The notes beneath the pieces are model-generated. The model made no database searches. It was not told the origin of the DNA and saw nothing but the letters and a program-made list of their open reading frames with translations. Position numbers and translations under genes: made by a program. A DNA stretch of 53,935 nt from Nitrospirota bacterium (GTDB taxonomy: Bacteria; Nitrospirota; Nitrospiria; Nitrospirales; Nitrospiraceae), in assembly GCA_040757595.1 (NCBI GenBank), contig JBFLWP010000022.1, positions 1 to 53,935 on the forward strand. Direction: 5' to 3'. Shown here in pieces: positions 25,034 to 32,748 of the stretch; positions within the stretch are counted from its first letter, which is position 1, and each line of letters opens with the position of its first letter.

Positions 25034-26497
25034 CTATCCTCGCCCATCACCTTGTTCGGTGCCGGCCTGGTCCTCGGTCGGCTCCGCTCGTTCCTGGGCG
25101 TCCAACCTCGGAAACCGCACCCGCACCCAAAGCGGATTGGTATCGAGCGTCCTCCCCTTGAAGAGACGCCCATAGGACCGAAGATAGAACCAGCGTTTCG
25201 GCAGCTGCAGGACCTGAAACGCCTGGATCTGGGGAACCTCTGTGGATTGACTGGTCACCCCACCCCCCAACGCCACCACCCCTTTCCGTCTCTTGACCTG
25301 AGGGGATGATTGTTCGACGTATTTTGCCGTATCGGGATGGTTGACGAGCATGTACACCCAGGTATTGATGTTGTCCATCACGGATTGGGCCGCGGCCGGC
25401 CCGATCGCCTCCTCGATCTGCGCCATCGACTGAGAATAGAAATGTACCCAGCAGTTCGCCCCACCGCCCTTAGAGAACAGTTCTTGAATGTCCTGATAGA
25501 GTAGATTGTGTCCCTCGTCCAGATGCAAGCAGAGCGGCGGGGTGAGTTTGCGGCCAGAGGCGAACACTCGGCCGACCAAGCTCTGGATCATCGAGAGGAG
25601 GACCTTGCCGATAATATGGGAGGTCCGGCGGGTGAGCATGGAGCCGGTGTTCACGAAGACGATGGCCGGCCGGCCGGATTCCAGCCGGGCAATCAGTTCG
25701 TTCTCCTGGGCATAGCCGATGACTTGCCCGGTCGCCCCAAACGTCAAGGCCGAGAGCATGGTGCGGAGCGATGAGGAGACCTTGCCGAAGAAGTCCGCCG
25801 TGCTGATCGTCCCGGTAATGGCGTCGATGGAGGCGCAGATCCGGTCGGACTCCGGACGGTACATCGCTAATTCGTCCCGGAGCTTCTTCAAGTCTTCATA
25901 GCTGATCCGTTCCTTGATCGATTCGAACGAGAGGTTGGGCGGTCTCCCATTTTTCCGGGCGATCAGGATCAGGCCGGCCACGACGACCTGCGACACCTCC
26001 GTTGCGATCGCGATAAAGTAGTCTTCCTTGGCCTTGATCCCGCTGACGATGTGATTGACGAGCTCGTCCTGCATGTAATAGGACGCCAGGGGATTGATTT
26101 GCACCGAATAGTCCGGAAACACAGGGGTCAGCATCATCAGATCGTCGAGACGGCCGGTTTGCGCCGCGACCTGGACCATGCGGCTGAACAACTCCGCGTC
26201 GCCTTTCGGATCGAAGACGATCACGGAGTACCCTTTGGCGATGTCCTGTTCGATGATGTTTTCCACGAGCCGGGTCTTCCCGACGCGAGTGGTTCCAAAG
26301 CACCCGAAATGGCCGCTCCGTTCTGCGTCCCGAATCGAGATAAACCCCTCTTGGTCCGGATCGTCGAGATTGACGCCAAAGCCCAGCGCTGTCCGATCCG
26401 TTTTGCCAAGGGTCAATGGCAGCTGGGCGCCGAGCTCTTTAAGAGTGGCGAGCGGGTCCGATCCTCCATGCCCAGGCCGTCCATTCCCTCTCATCAT
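25034..26497 (-). CDS. TraD/TraG-like DNA-transfer ATPase
   Basis: This 487-residue protein has Walker A GTTRVGKTRL at about 70-79 after the target-binding style segment SGHFGCFG, Walker B LCLHLDEGHNLL at about 320-331, and the QS-A-IEEAIG and DNINTWVYMLVN segments typical of coupling-protein ATPases that feed DNA to a type IV secretion channel. No N-terminal membrane helices are present, unlike classical TraD/VirD4, so it may be a soluble variant or need a separate anchor. The ATG at 26497 sits seven bases after AGGAGG; the GTG at 26503 is less good. No relaxase or other mating-pair gene is visible nearby. Confidence 0.8.
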   Translation of the reverse strand: MMRGNGRPGHGGSDPLATLKELGAQLPLTLGKTDRTALGFGVNLDDPDQEGFISIRDAERSGHFGCFGTTRVGKTRLVENIIEQDIAKGYSVIVFDPKGDAELFSRMVQVAAQTGRLDDLMMLTPVFPDYSVQINPLASYYMQDELVNHIVSGIKAKEDYFIAIATEVSQVVVAGLILIARKNGRPPNLSFESIKERISYEDLKKLRDELAMYRPESDRICASIDAITGTISTADFFGKVSSSLRTMLSALTFGATGQVIGYAQENELIARLESGRPAIVFVNTGSMLTRRTSHIIGKVLLSMIQSLVGRVFASGRKLTPPLCLHLDEGHNLLYQDIQELFSKGGGANCWVHFYSQSMAQIEEAIGPAAAQSVMDNINTWVYMLVNHPDTAKYVEQSSPQVKRRKGVVALGGGVTSQSTEVPQIQAFQVLQLPKRWFYLRSYGRLFKGRTLDTNPLWVRVRFPRLDAQERAEPTEDQAGTEQGDGRG

Positions 26498-26514
26498 CGT
26501 CACCCCTCCTCGAG

Positions 26515-26529
26515 CCTTGTATTACCGCC
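26515..26529 (-). promoter_or_regulatory. GTAATA motif upstream of the TraD-like gene
   Basis: The minus strand reads GGCGGTAATACAAGG 18 bases before the start codon. The TAATAC hexamer is the weakest member of a set of five related minus-strand motifs in the window (see 41755, 49890, 51485, 51743). It may serve as a -10 element. Confidence 0.35.
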
Positions 26530-26663
26530 ACCCGTGGCTTGTTCTCCCGTCTGAGGATACGATGAGGGGCCACGATCAGCCTGCTGATCGTACGAAGGAC
26601 ACGAGTTGATTCTTCCGCGTTTACCGTGACTTCGGCGCCATCGTTCGCGCGTTTTCGAGCCGC

Positions 26664-26894
26664 TTAGGCGTCTGAGCCGAGTGGATCGGTTGAGGCGTCC
26701 GCGGCATGGCTGAGGACCACGCTGATCGTGAGGGCGCGATGGCGGACTTTCTTGATCCCAGGTCGGCGCATGATCTCACGAAGCCCGCGCGCCAGGGCCG
26801 TGGGAATGTTTGAGGCCTCGACGGAGACCGTTTGGACGCGATGCTTGACTAAGGCTTGATTGAATTTCGCGACGATCTGATACCTCTTGCTCAT
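26664..26894 (-). CDS. Hypothetical small basic protein
   Basis: This 76-residue protein starts at an ATG right behind AAGGAGGAGAG. It reads MSKRYQIVAKFNQALVKHRV, then QTVSVEASNIPTALARGLRE, a beta-strand-then-helix style with basic residues, followed by KKVRHRALTISVVL. I do not recognise the family. It lies upstream of the TraD-like ATPase on the same strand with a 166-base gap, so it may be part of the same element module. Confidence 0.6.
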   Translation of the reverse strand: MSKRYQIVAKFNQALVKHRVQTVSVEASNIPTALARGLREIMRRPGIKKVRHRALTISVVLSHAADASTDPLGSDA

Positions 26895-26970
26895 CTCTCC
26901 TCCTTATGATGGCCCGGTTATCCGTGCGCCGGGAGTGGGGGGGGTCGATGACCAGCCTCAGACGAAGAGA

Positions 26971-27324
26971 TTATGCGCATTGCGGAACCGTGCACGTCCC
27001 TTCAGTCCCCCCAAGCAGCTCACGCCAAGCAAAGCGCCGGCCCAACCCTTTCGTTGTCCGCAAGATGTGCTTGCCCATCCGCGCATTGTCCTCGATCCGG
27101 ATGGCCCGTTCGAAGAGATCGGGATGGGAGTGCTTCAGTTCGATGACCTCTGCGGGCTTGTGGGCTGGGCAGAAGAAACAACAGGACTTTACGGGGACTG
27201 GAAGCCCTTCCTTCGAAATGGCGGCGCGACAGTGGGCACGGTCGAGGCCAAACTCCTGGAGTGGATTTTGGTCCTCACTGCGAAAGGTCCCGTGCGTGCT
27301 CCGGTCGTTGTCTCTACCGCCATG
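26971..27324 (-). pseudogene. PAPS-reductase-like protein, 5' truncated
   Basis: On the minus strand an open frame without a start codon reads EFGLDRAHCRAAISKEGLPV, PVKSCCFFCPAHKPAEVIEL and GLGRRFAWRELL to a TAA at 26971. The GLP-x-P-x-KS-x-CFFCP and KGLGR-x-F-WR blocks mark the C-terminal part of the phosphoadenosine-phosphosulfate-reductase-like family often carried on phages and plasmids. The N-terminal PP-loop half (ATP pyrophosphatase signature) is missing, and its place is taken by the small frame and GGDEF-EAL gene on the right. It is probably a remnant cut when that signalling cassette arrived. Confidence 0.7.
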
Positions 27325-27448
27325 TCAGCCAGGCGAGGACGAGGACGCCGACCAGGCACAGGACTATGCGCGCGTCTCGGCTCACCCTCCCCACGAGTCG
27401 TCGCCCTTCGGTCCTCGGCCCGGAAGCGAGTATTCCTTGCGACGGCAT
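27314..27448 (-). CDS. Possible 44-residue single-span membrane peptide
   Basis: The frame starts at an ATG three bases after the stop of the GGDEF-EAL gene and encodes a basic N-terminus then ARIVLCLVGVLVLAWLTWR, a good membrane segment, before TAG at 27314. There is only a weak ribosome-binding site (GGTGGG), and it slightly overlaps the truncated PAPS-reductase frame. It may be a real co-translated small protein or chance. Confidence 0.3.
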   Translation of the reverse strand: MPSQGILASGPRTEGRRLVGRVSRDARIVLCLVGVLVLAWLTWR

Positions 27449-27451
27449 GAG

Positions 27452-29875
27452 TCATCCCACCAGCTCGCCTGCTGTACAGTCGAAGATCGTGACGCTCATG
27501 TCCTCGGCCGGCGCGGGCCGGCCGAAGTAGTAGCCCTGCATGGCGAAGCACTGTTCAGCCAGCAAGAGATCCCGCTGCTCTGCCGTTTCCACCCCTTCCG
27601 CCATGATGTCCAGGTCGAGCGCCCGGGCCAGGCTGACAATGGTCTTGACGATCATGGCATCCTTCGCGCTGGCCACCATATCTCTGACAAACGATTGGTC
27701 GATCTTGAGCGCATGGACGGGCAAATTTTTGATGTAATTCAACGACGAATAGCCCGTGCCGAAATCATCGACGGACAGCCTGACCCCCAAACCGTGCAAG
27801 GCATGCAGCGTCTCAAGGGCCACATCCCCATTCCGAATGAGCAGAGTTTCCGTGATCTCCAGTTCGAGACACGCCGGGGCCAACCCCGTCTCCTCGAGGA
27901 CCTGTCTGACCAGGTCCACGAGGTTGGGACACTGCATCTGAGCCCGGGAGAGATTGACGGCCAGCCGCAGATGGGTGGCCCCTTGTTCGTGCCAGGCCTT
28001 GACCTGCCGGCATGCGGTCCGCAAGACCCACTCCCCAACCTGGACGATCAGTCCGGTTTCCTCAGCCAGTCCGATAAACGCGCCGGGGTGGAGCAACCCA
28101 TGAGTGGCGTGTTGCCACCGAACCAGGGCCTCGACGCCGACGACTGCGCCGCGTCGGAGATCGATCTGAGGCTGGTAGTGCAGGACCAGCTCATTGCGTT
28201 CAACCGCCTGACGTAGGCTCGCTTCGAGATCGACCCGCTCGGCCGTGATGGACTTCATGCTCGGCGAAAAGAAGCGATAGACCCCCCGTCGTGTCTTGGC
28301 TTCGTACATCGCCATGTCGGCGTTGGCGATGAGCGTGTCGGGGGACATGTGCTCCGAGGCAAACGTGGCGATGCCGATACTCGTTGAGACGAAGATCTCG
28401 CGTCCTTGTATCTCGAACGGTTTCGCGGTGGCGTTCAGGATGCGCTGGGCGATGCCGGCGGCCTCTTCCGGCCAGGACAACCCTTCGAGAAGGACGGTGA
28501 ATTCATCGCCGCCGAGACGGGCGACCGTATCGGCTCCCCTGATACACCCCTTCAGCCGGCTTGCGAAGGCGGACAAGAGCAGATCGGCGCAGACATGCCC
28601 GAAGGTGTCGTTGATCAGCTTGAAGCGATCCATGTCCAGGAACAGCAACGCACCGAGTCGGTCGGTTCGACTGACACGAGCGATGGCTCGAGGCAGGAGC
28701 TCCATAAACAATCGGCGATTGGGCAGGCCGGTGAGCTGGTCGTAGTAGGCCAGATCGCTGAGTTTGGCTTCCGCCATGCGCAGATCCCCGATTAAGGATT
28801 CGCTCCTGGTCCATTCTCGATTCAGGCGGACCGTGCTCCAGACCAGATAGCCGAGCAACGGGAGGCAAAGGATGCCGCCGGCGGCAGCCAGCTTCCAGAG
28901 CAAGAAGGTGACCGGCGCAAGGACCTCACGCGCGTCCATCCGAAGCAGGATGCCCCACTCCAGGCCAAAGTCGTATCCGGATCGCTGGGTTCTCGCGTAT
29001 CCCGTAATGACCGGCTCGCGCCGTCGTGCATGGGTTTCCTCGATGAAGCCGGCGGGAGCCGCATCAATCAAATGGGCGGATCGCAAACCCATGGCTTTGA
29101 GATTGACCCGCCCCTCCTCACGCAACAGCGAGTCAGCGATCAGCGTTCCGTCTTTCCGCATAAACTGATATTCGATCCGGGCTTCCGTTCCATGTTGGGC
29201 TTGCAACGCAACCACAGTCCGGACGATCACATCTTCGAGGACGGGGACGCCCACGAGTGCGGCCACGACCCCTTGGAGCTTTCCGTGAGGACCTTGCACC
29301 GGGGCGGCGATGGAGACGGCCAACATCCCGCCGGATTCCTCCGTCTCCGCCGCATCCAGGACGGCAATCGTGCCTCGGTCCTTCACAGCCTTGAACCATG
29401 GCCGTTCGCTCATGTTCCGGCGTGGGCTCATGTGATCCGTGGCGGCTATGAGTCGGCCTTGGGCATCGGTCACGCCCAGCCAGAGATAGACCGGGTAGGC
29501 TTCCTGGATCATGGCCAGCGTTTCGCGCATGGCGGCCCGATCCTGACCGCGGAAGACGGGGGTCTTCGCCATCACCTGGATGTCCCCATACCGCTCGGCG
29601 AGGAGTAAATCGAGTTTGCCGGCGATGTCGGCGGCCGCCAGCGCCAGGCTTTCTCCCACACCGGTTGTCAGCCGGGTCTTCATCACGTTGATCGCCATGG
29701 CCATCGGCGTGACGATGACGGCCGTCGTCGCGAGGATGATGATCGGCAGCCACCAGTGTCGCATCATCGCCATCGGCTTCGTCAGGGATTGCATGCGTGA
29801 GGCCCACCGTGGCTTCGCGCGTCTCGTCCAGAGTGAATGCGCCATGTTCTCCTTGGAGTGCATGGACGGTCTCAT
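27452..29875 (-). CDS. Membrane Cache-GGDEF-EAL cyclic-di-GMP protein
   Basis: This 807-residue protein has a TM at about 44-64 (WWLPIIILATTAVIVTPMAM), a periplasmic Cache-like sensor (LALAAADIAGKLDLLLAERY, then SERPWFKAVKDRGTIAVLDA), and a second TM at about 330-350. The GGDEF domain has an intact motif (RLGGDEFTVLLEG), so it can be a cyclase. The EAL domain keeps EALVRW, EITETLL, DDFGTGYSSLNYI and LKIDQSFV, so it can also be a phosphodiesterase. Which activity wins is unknown. Its ATG overlaps the HDOD gene stop (ATGA), so the pair is co-translated. The sensor closely parallels that of the kinase at 14277-17657. Confidence 0.92.
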   Translation of the reverse strand: MRPSMHSKENMAHSLWTRRAKPRWASRMQSLTKPMAMMRHWWLPIIILATTAVIVTPMAMAINVMKTRLTTGVGESLALAAADIAGKLDLLLAERYGDIQVMAKTPVFRGQDRAAMRETLAMIQEAYPVYLWLGVTDAQGRLIAATDHMSPRRNMSERPWFKAVKDRGTIAVLDAAETEESGGMLAVSIAAPVQGPHGKLQGVVAALVGVPVLEDVIVRTVVALQAQHGTEARIEYQFMRKDGTLIADSLLREEGRVNLKAMGLRSAHLIDAAPAGFIEETHARRREPVITGYARTQRSGYDFGLEWGILLRMDAREVLAPVTFLLWKLAAAGGILCLPLLGYLVWSTVRLNREWTRSESLIGDLRMAEAKLSDLAYYDQLTGLPNRRLFMELLPRAIARVSRTDRLGALLFLDMDRFKLINDTFGHVCADLLLSAFASRLKGCIRGADTVARLGGDEFTVLLEGLSWPEEAAGIAQRILNATAKPFEIQGREIFVSTSIGIATFASEHMSPDTLIANADMAMYEAKTRRGVYRFFSPSMKSITAERVDLEASLRQAVERNELVLHYQPQIDLRRGAVVGVEALVRWQHATHGLLHPGAFIGLAEETGLIVQVGEWVLRTACRQVKAWHEQGATHLRLAVNLSRAQMQCPNLVDLVRQVLEETGLAPACLELEITETLLIRNGDVALETLHALHGLGVRLSVDDFGTGYSSLNYIKNLPVHALKIDQSFVRDMVASAKDAMIVKTIVSLARALDLDIMAEGVETAEQRDLLLAEQCFAMQGYYFGRPAPAEDMSVTIFDCTAGELVG

Positions 29876-31317
29876 TGACTATTCGCGCCGGTATACATTC
29901 CGAAGGCGGCCTGGGCTTGGGCCAGGAGGCAGGAGAATCCGTTCCACCGCAACTCGTCCTGTTCGGCATTGACCCGGCGACAGCTGGCGACCACCACGCC
30001 GATCGTGCGCCGGTGCACAATCAAGGGCCCGATCGCTATCCAGGCAGGTTTGACGGCTTGCCACATCCCTTTGGGCAATCGCGTCCGGAACAGGCTCAAA
30101 TCGGTGAACCGGGCAGGACGACCGTTCTTGAGGCACTCCGTGATGAGATCCGGCTCGTCCAGGGACACGCTCAACACGCGGTGGAGTTCCGGTTTGCCGA
30201 ACGAGGCACGGCCCATGAATTGATTGGTCCCGGCCACACGGAAGGCGACCGCCACATGATCGAATCCGGCTCCACGATAAAGCCCCTCGAGCACGTAGCT
30301 GACCAGGGTATTGAAGTCCTTTTCGGGTTCAGTCAGGTACGCGGCCAAATCCTGAATGCAGCCCAGGAGCGTGTCCGTGGATGGAGGCCGGATGACGGCT
30401 CCCTCCGCCTCGTCCTGCGTGCCGGAACTCGTCGCCGCCGGCTGACGATCAAGGCCAAGGGCCTTGGCGCATACGGAGGCCGCATCCAGGCCGCAGATCA
30501 TCGCGTCCTTGATCGCGGACGCCGAAATCGGCCATCGTCGGCCGGCCGATTCCAGCATGCGTTGCACGTCGCCGTCCGAAAGGACACTTTCGGGAGCGTG
30601 TTCGATCCGTTCGGCTAACGCGACAGCCAGTTGCTTCACCGCGGTCAGCTCGTCATCGAGGTGGCCGGTGACCGCGCCTTCCGGCAACCCGCACGCTTCG
30701 CCGACCGTTTGGGAGATCAGGTCGATCGGCACGCCGAGCACTTCCGGGTAGGCCTCGTGCCGAGCACACGCCTTCGCGTGAATGCGTTCCTCGATGGCCG
30801 CGAACTGCTCGGGGAAATACCAGGCCATCGCCAGTTCCCCGAAGTTGTCCAGCAACGCACGTATGACGACGCGCTCGCCGTCCGCTATCCTCAAGGCCCC
30901 GCACAACGCTTCGGCCTGGGAGGCAGCCAGGAGCGCCCGCCAGGCGACTCGACGGACCTGATCGGGCATAGAAACCAGATCCGCGCAGGCGGCTTTGACG
31001 GCCAACGTTCGCAATTTCTCCTCCCCCAAGAGGAGCACCGCCCTCGTGACCGTCGTGATTTGCTCATGCGATCGGCGATAATGGGTCGAATTGGCGGTGT
31101 GGAGGACGAGAGCCGTGAATCCCTGATCCTGCAACACGGCTCGGCTGAGATCCCGGATCTCATACGCCCCGCCGGCCATGAGACCGTTGAGACGGGTTGC
31201 CGTCTGTTGCAGGGATGGGATCGGATTGGTCCGGATTTGATCAGCCATGGTCCGCAGCAACTCGGCCGATTCCATGGCGGGGGGTGTTGGAGCGTGGCTC
31301 GCGGGCGTCGTCATCAT
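29872..31317 (-). CDS. HDOD-GAF signalling protein
   Basis: This protein of about 481 residues has an HDOD domain (about 25-215; IPSLQQTATRLNGLMAGGAY, LSRAVLQDQGFTALVLHTAN, then ITTVTRAVLLLGEEKLRTLA), a catalytically inactive relative of HD-GYP domains that serves as a scaffold in bacterial signalling. A GAF-like domain occupies about 300-470 (GFDHVAVAFRVAGTNQFMGR, ending WIAIGPLIVHRRTIGVVVAS). The start is taken at the ATG-ATG pair 31317/31314, because the likely promoter -10 overlaps more upstream codons, which makes the transcript close to leaderless. It is co-translated with the GGDEF-EAL gene, so it probably modulates c-di-GMP output (inference). Confidence 0.85.
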   Translation of the reverse strand: MMTTPASHAPTPPAMESAELLRTMADQIRTNPIPSLQQTATRLNGLMAGGAYEIRDLSRAVLQDQGFTALVLHTANSTHYRRSHEQITTVTRAVLLLGEEKLRTLAVKAACADLVSMPDQVRRVAWRALLAASQAEALCGALRIADGERVVIRALLDNFGELAMAWYFPEQFAAIEERIHAKACARHEAYPEVLGVPIDLISQTVGEACGLPEGAVTGHLDDELTAVKQLAVALAERIEHAPESVLSDGDVQRMLESAGRRWPISASAIKDAMICGLDAASVCAKALGLDRQPAATSSGTQDEAEGAVIRPPSTDTLLGCIQDLAAYLTEPEKDFNTLVSYVLEGLYRGAGFDHVAVAFRVAGTNQFMGRASFGKPELHRVLSVSLDEPDLITECLKNGRPARFTDLSLFRTRLPKGMWQAVKPAWIAIGPLIVHRRTIGVVVASCRRVNAEQDELRWNGFSCLLAQAQAAFGMYTGANSQ

Positions 31318-31324
31318 GTTTCCT

Positions 31325-31374
31325 AACATATCATCGATACCTATCTTGTCAAGTGGTGCAAACCATGATAGATA
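31325..31374. promoter_or_regulatory. Divergent promoters sharing one -35 region
   Basis: Plus strand: TTGTCA (31346-31351), 17 bases, TAGATA (31369-31374), driving the RHH gene at 31413. Minus strand: TTGACA (31352-31347), 16 bases, TATGTT (31330-31325), driving the HDOD/GGDEF-EAL pair. The two -35 boxes overlap by five bases, so polymerase can occupy only one direction at a time. These are the clearest sigma-70-type promoters in the window. The RHH protein is a natural candidate for controlling them. Confidence 0.65.
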
Positions 31375-31412
31375 TATTGTTGCGCACTCACGCATCTGAC
31401 AGGGGGTGGACG

Positions 31413-31643
31413 ATGGCGACGACGAAGCCCGCGAAACGCGCGAAGAAAACCTCGACCGACCTGCTCATCCGTCACATCGACAATACGATCTACGCGGAGT
31501 TGCGGGTGGCGGCGGCGTTGCATGGGATGTACATGGCCGAGTACGTGCTGACGCTGATCACGCAACATCTTCGCGAACTGAAGCGTCGCGGAGTGAAACT
31601 CACGATCGCCGACTATCCGGACGTCAAGCAGGGCGACGACTAA
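31413..31643 (+). CDS. Ribbon-helix-helix (Arc/FitA-like) DNA-binding protein
   Basis: This 76-residue protein has a basic N-terminus (KPAKRAKKTSTD), then LLIRHIDNTIYAELRVAAAL and HGMYMAEYVLTLITQHLREL, the strand-helix-helix pattern of Arc/CopG/FitA-like repressors and antitoxins. The ATG at 31413 follows AGGGGG at six bases. No toxin gene follows, so it is more likely an element-borne repressor. It is divergent from the HDOD-GAF/GGDEF-EAL pair and is followed by a bidirectional terminator. Confidence 0.75.
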   Translation: MATTKPAKRAKKTSTDLLIRHIDNTIYAELRVAAALHGMYMAEYVLTLITQHLRELKRRGVKLTIADYPDVKQGDD

Positions 31644-31677
31644 TCCGCCCCGGCGCCGCACGGGCGCAGTTCCGGCG

Positions 31678-31718
31678 AAAAAAAAACGGGGAGAAGCGCG
31701 GCGGCGCCTCTCCCCGTT
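31678..31718 (-). terminator. Strong rho-independent terminator of the 21-gene operon
   Basis: AACGGGGAGA (31685-31694) pairs with TCTCCCCGTT (31709-31718), a 10-bp stem. Read on the minus strand it is followed at once by nine T (plus-strand A run 31678-31686, partly in the stem). It lies 26 bases after the primase-like stop. On the plus strand the stem is followed by CCGTTTTT, so it can also stop the RHH transcript. Confidence 0.85.
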
Positions 31719-31743
31719 CCGTTTTTCCGCTCTGCAGTCTACG

Positions 31744-32748
31744 TCACGACGCGGCTCGGGCGCATGGCTCTTTCGCCTCCGCGAGGCGGCGCCAGAGCGC
31801 CCCAAGATCCTTGACCCCGTAGGCGTAGTGCTGACGGACGTACCGCACGTCGATGCCCTTGGAAGTCAGGCGGTCGGCAATGAGCCGTTCCGTGGCCGGC
31901 CCCTTCGAGACGTCGGCGTCATTGTCGAGGGCCAGCCAGACCGCCTTGGGCTTGATCTGCTCCATCAGCCCCTCGAGCTTGTCCCAATTGGCGATGCCAT
32001 TGAGGGCGACGAGGGTGAACCGCCAGTCCGGGTAGAGCCGATCGCCGGCCAGGGTGTCCACCACCGATTCCGTGACCAGGACGGCGGGCGAGCCACGCTG
32101 GAGCACCCACAGCGTTTTCCGCCCCAGGGTGATCCGTCTCCAGGTCTCCGGGGTCTGGTCCGGCTGTAAGGCCCGACACTCGAGCCCCCGGAGATGCTTG
32201 AGATTGGGAATGGGGATCGCCAAGTAGCGCGTCTCCTTCCATCTCAAGACCACGGCATTGAGCTCGGGATAAACCGGCAGACGGTAGCGCTCCGTGAAGT
32301 AGGCGACGATCGCCGCCTGATCTTCGGCCGTCTGCGCGAGTTTCGTCTGCCGGTAGAGCGCGCGCACTTCTTCGATCTTCCCTGTGACCGATTGATCGGG
32401 TTCGACCGGCTGAGGCGGCGACGGAGGCCGGCGGGATCGGACTGGGCAGGCCCCAGCCAAATGCGCGACGGCTTCCGCAAACGTCCACCCGTGATACTGC
32501 ATGGCAAATGCAATGACGTCCCCATGCTCCTTGGTCCCGAAGTCGTACCAGACCCAGGCGCCATGTCGCTCGCAGACGGAGAACGACGGATTCCTGTCCA
32601 CTCGCAACGGCGAACGGAACATGGCCTTCGACCCCTTGACCTGCGTCGCTGGAGCATGGCCGAGGCTGATGAGGTAGTCGATCAGGTTGCGGCTGCGGGC
32701 CTGTCGGATCATCTCATCCGACACGCTCTCGCGTTTCCGATCCGCCAC
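31744..32748 (-). CDS. TOPRIM primase-like protein with degenerate zinc finger
   Basis: This 334-residue protein has an N-terminal part that follows the DnaG zinc-binding fold (RNLIDYLISLGHAP, FRSPLRVDRNPSFSV, WYDFGTKEHGDVIAFAMQYH), but the metal ligands are gone: the usual CPFH reads SPLR and the second CxxC is absent. The TOPRIM part (about 225-310) keeps the catalytic Glu in VLVTESVVDTLAG and the acidic cluster WLALDNDADVSKG. This is the arrangement of plasmid- and phage-type primases or TOPRIM regulators. It is the last gene of the operon, abutting the DUF3150-like gene, and precedes the terminator. Confidence 0.8.
   Translation of the reverse strand: MADRKRESVSDEMIRQARSRNLIDYLISLGHAPATQVKGSKAMFRSPLRVDRNPSFSVCERHGAWVWYDFGTKEHGDVIAFAMQYHGWTFAEAVAHLAGACPVRSRRPPSPPQPVEPDQSVTGKIEEVRALYRQTKLAQTAEDQAAIVAYFTERYRLPVYPELNAVVLRWKETRYLAIPIPNLKHLRGLECRALQPDQTPETWRRITLGRKTLWVLQRGSPAVLVTESVVDTLAGDRLYPDWRFTLVALNGIANWDKLEGLMEQIKPKAVWLALDNDADVSKGPATERLIADRLTSKGIDVRYVRQHYAYGVKDLGALWRRLAEAKEPCARAAS

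Noticed and set aside
26906-28216. Plus-strand frame of 436 codons
   Set aside because: It runs opposite the PAPS-reductase remnant and the EAL domain, both of which have diagnostic motifs on the minus strand.
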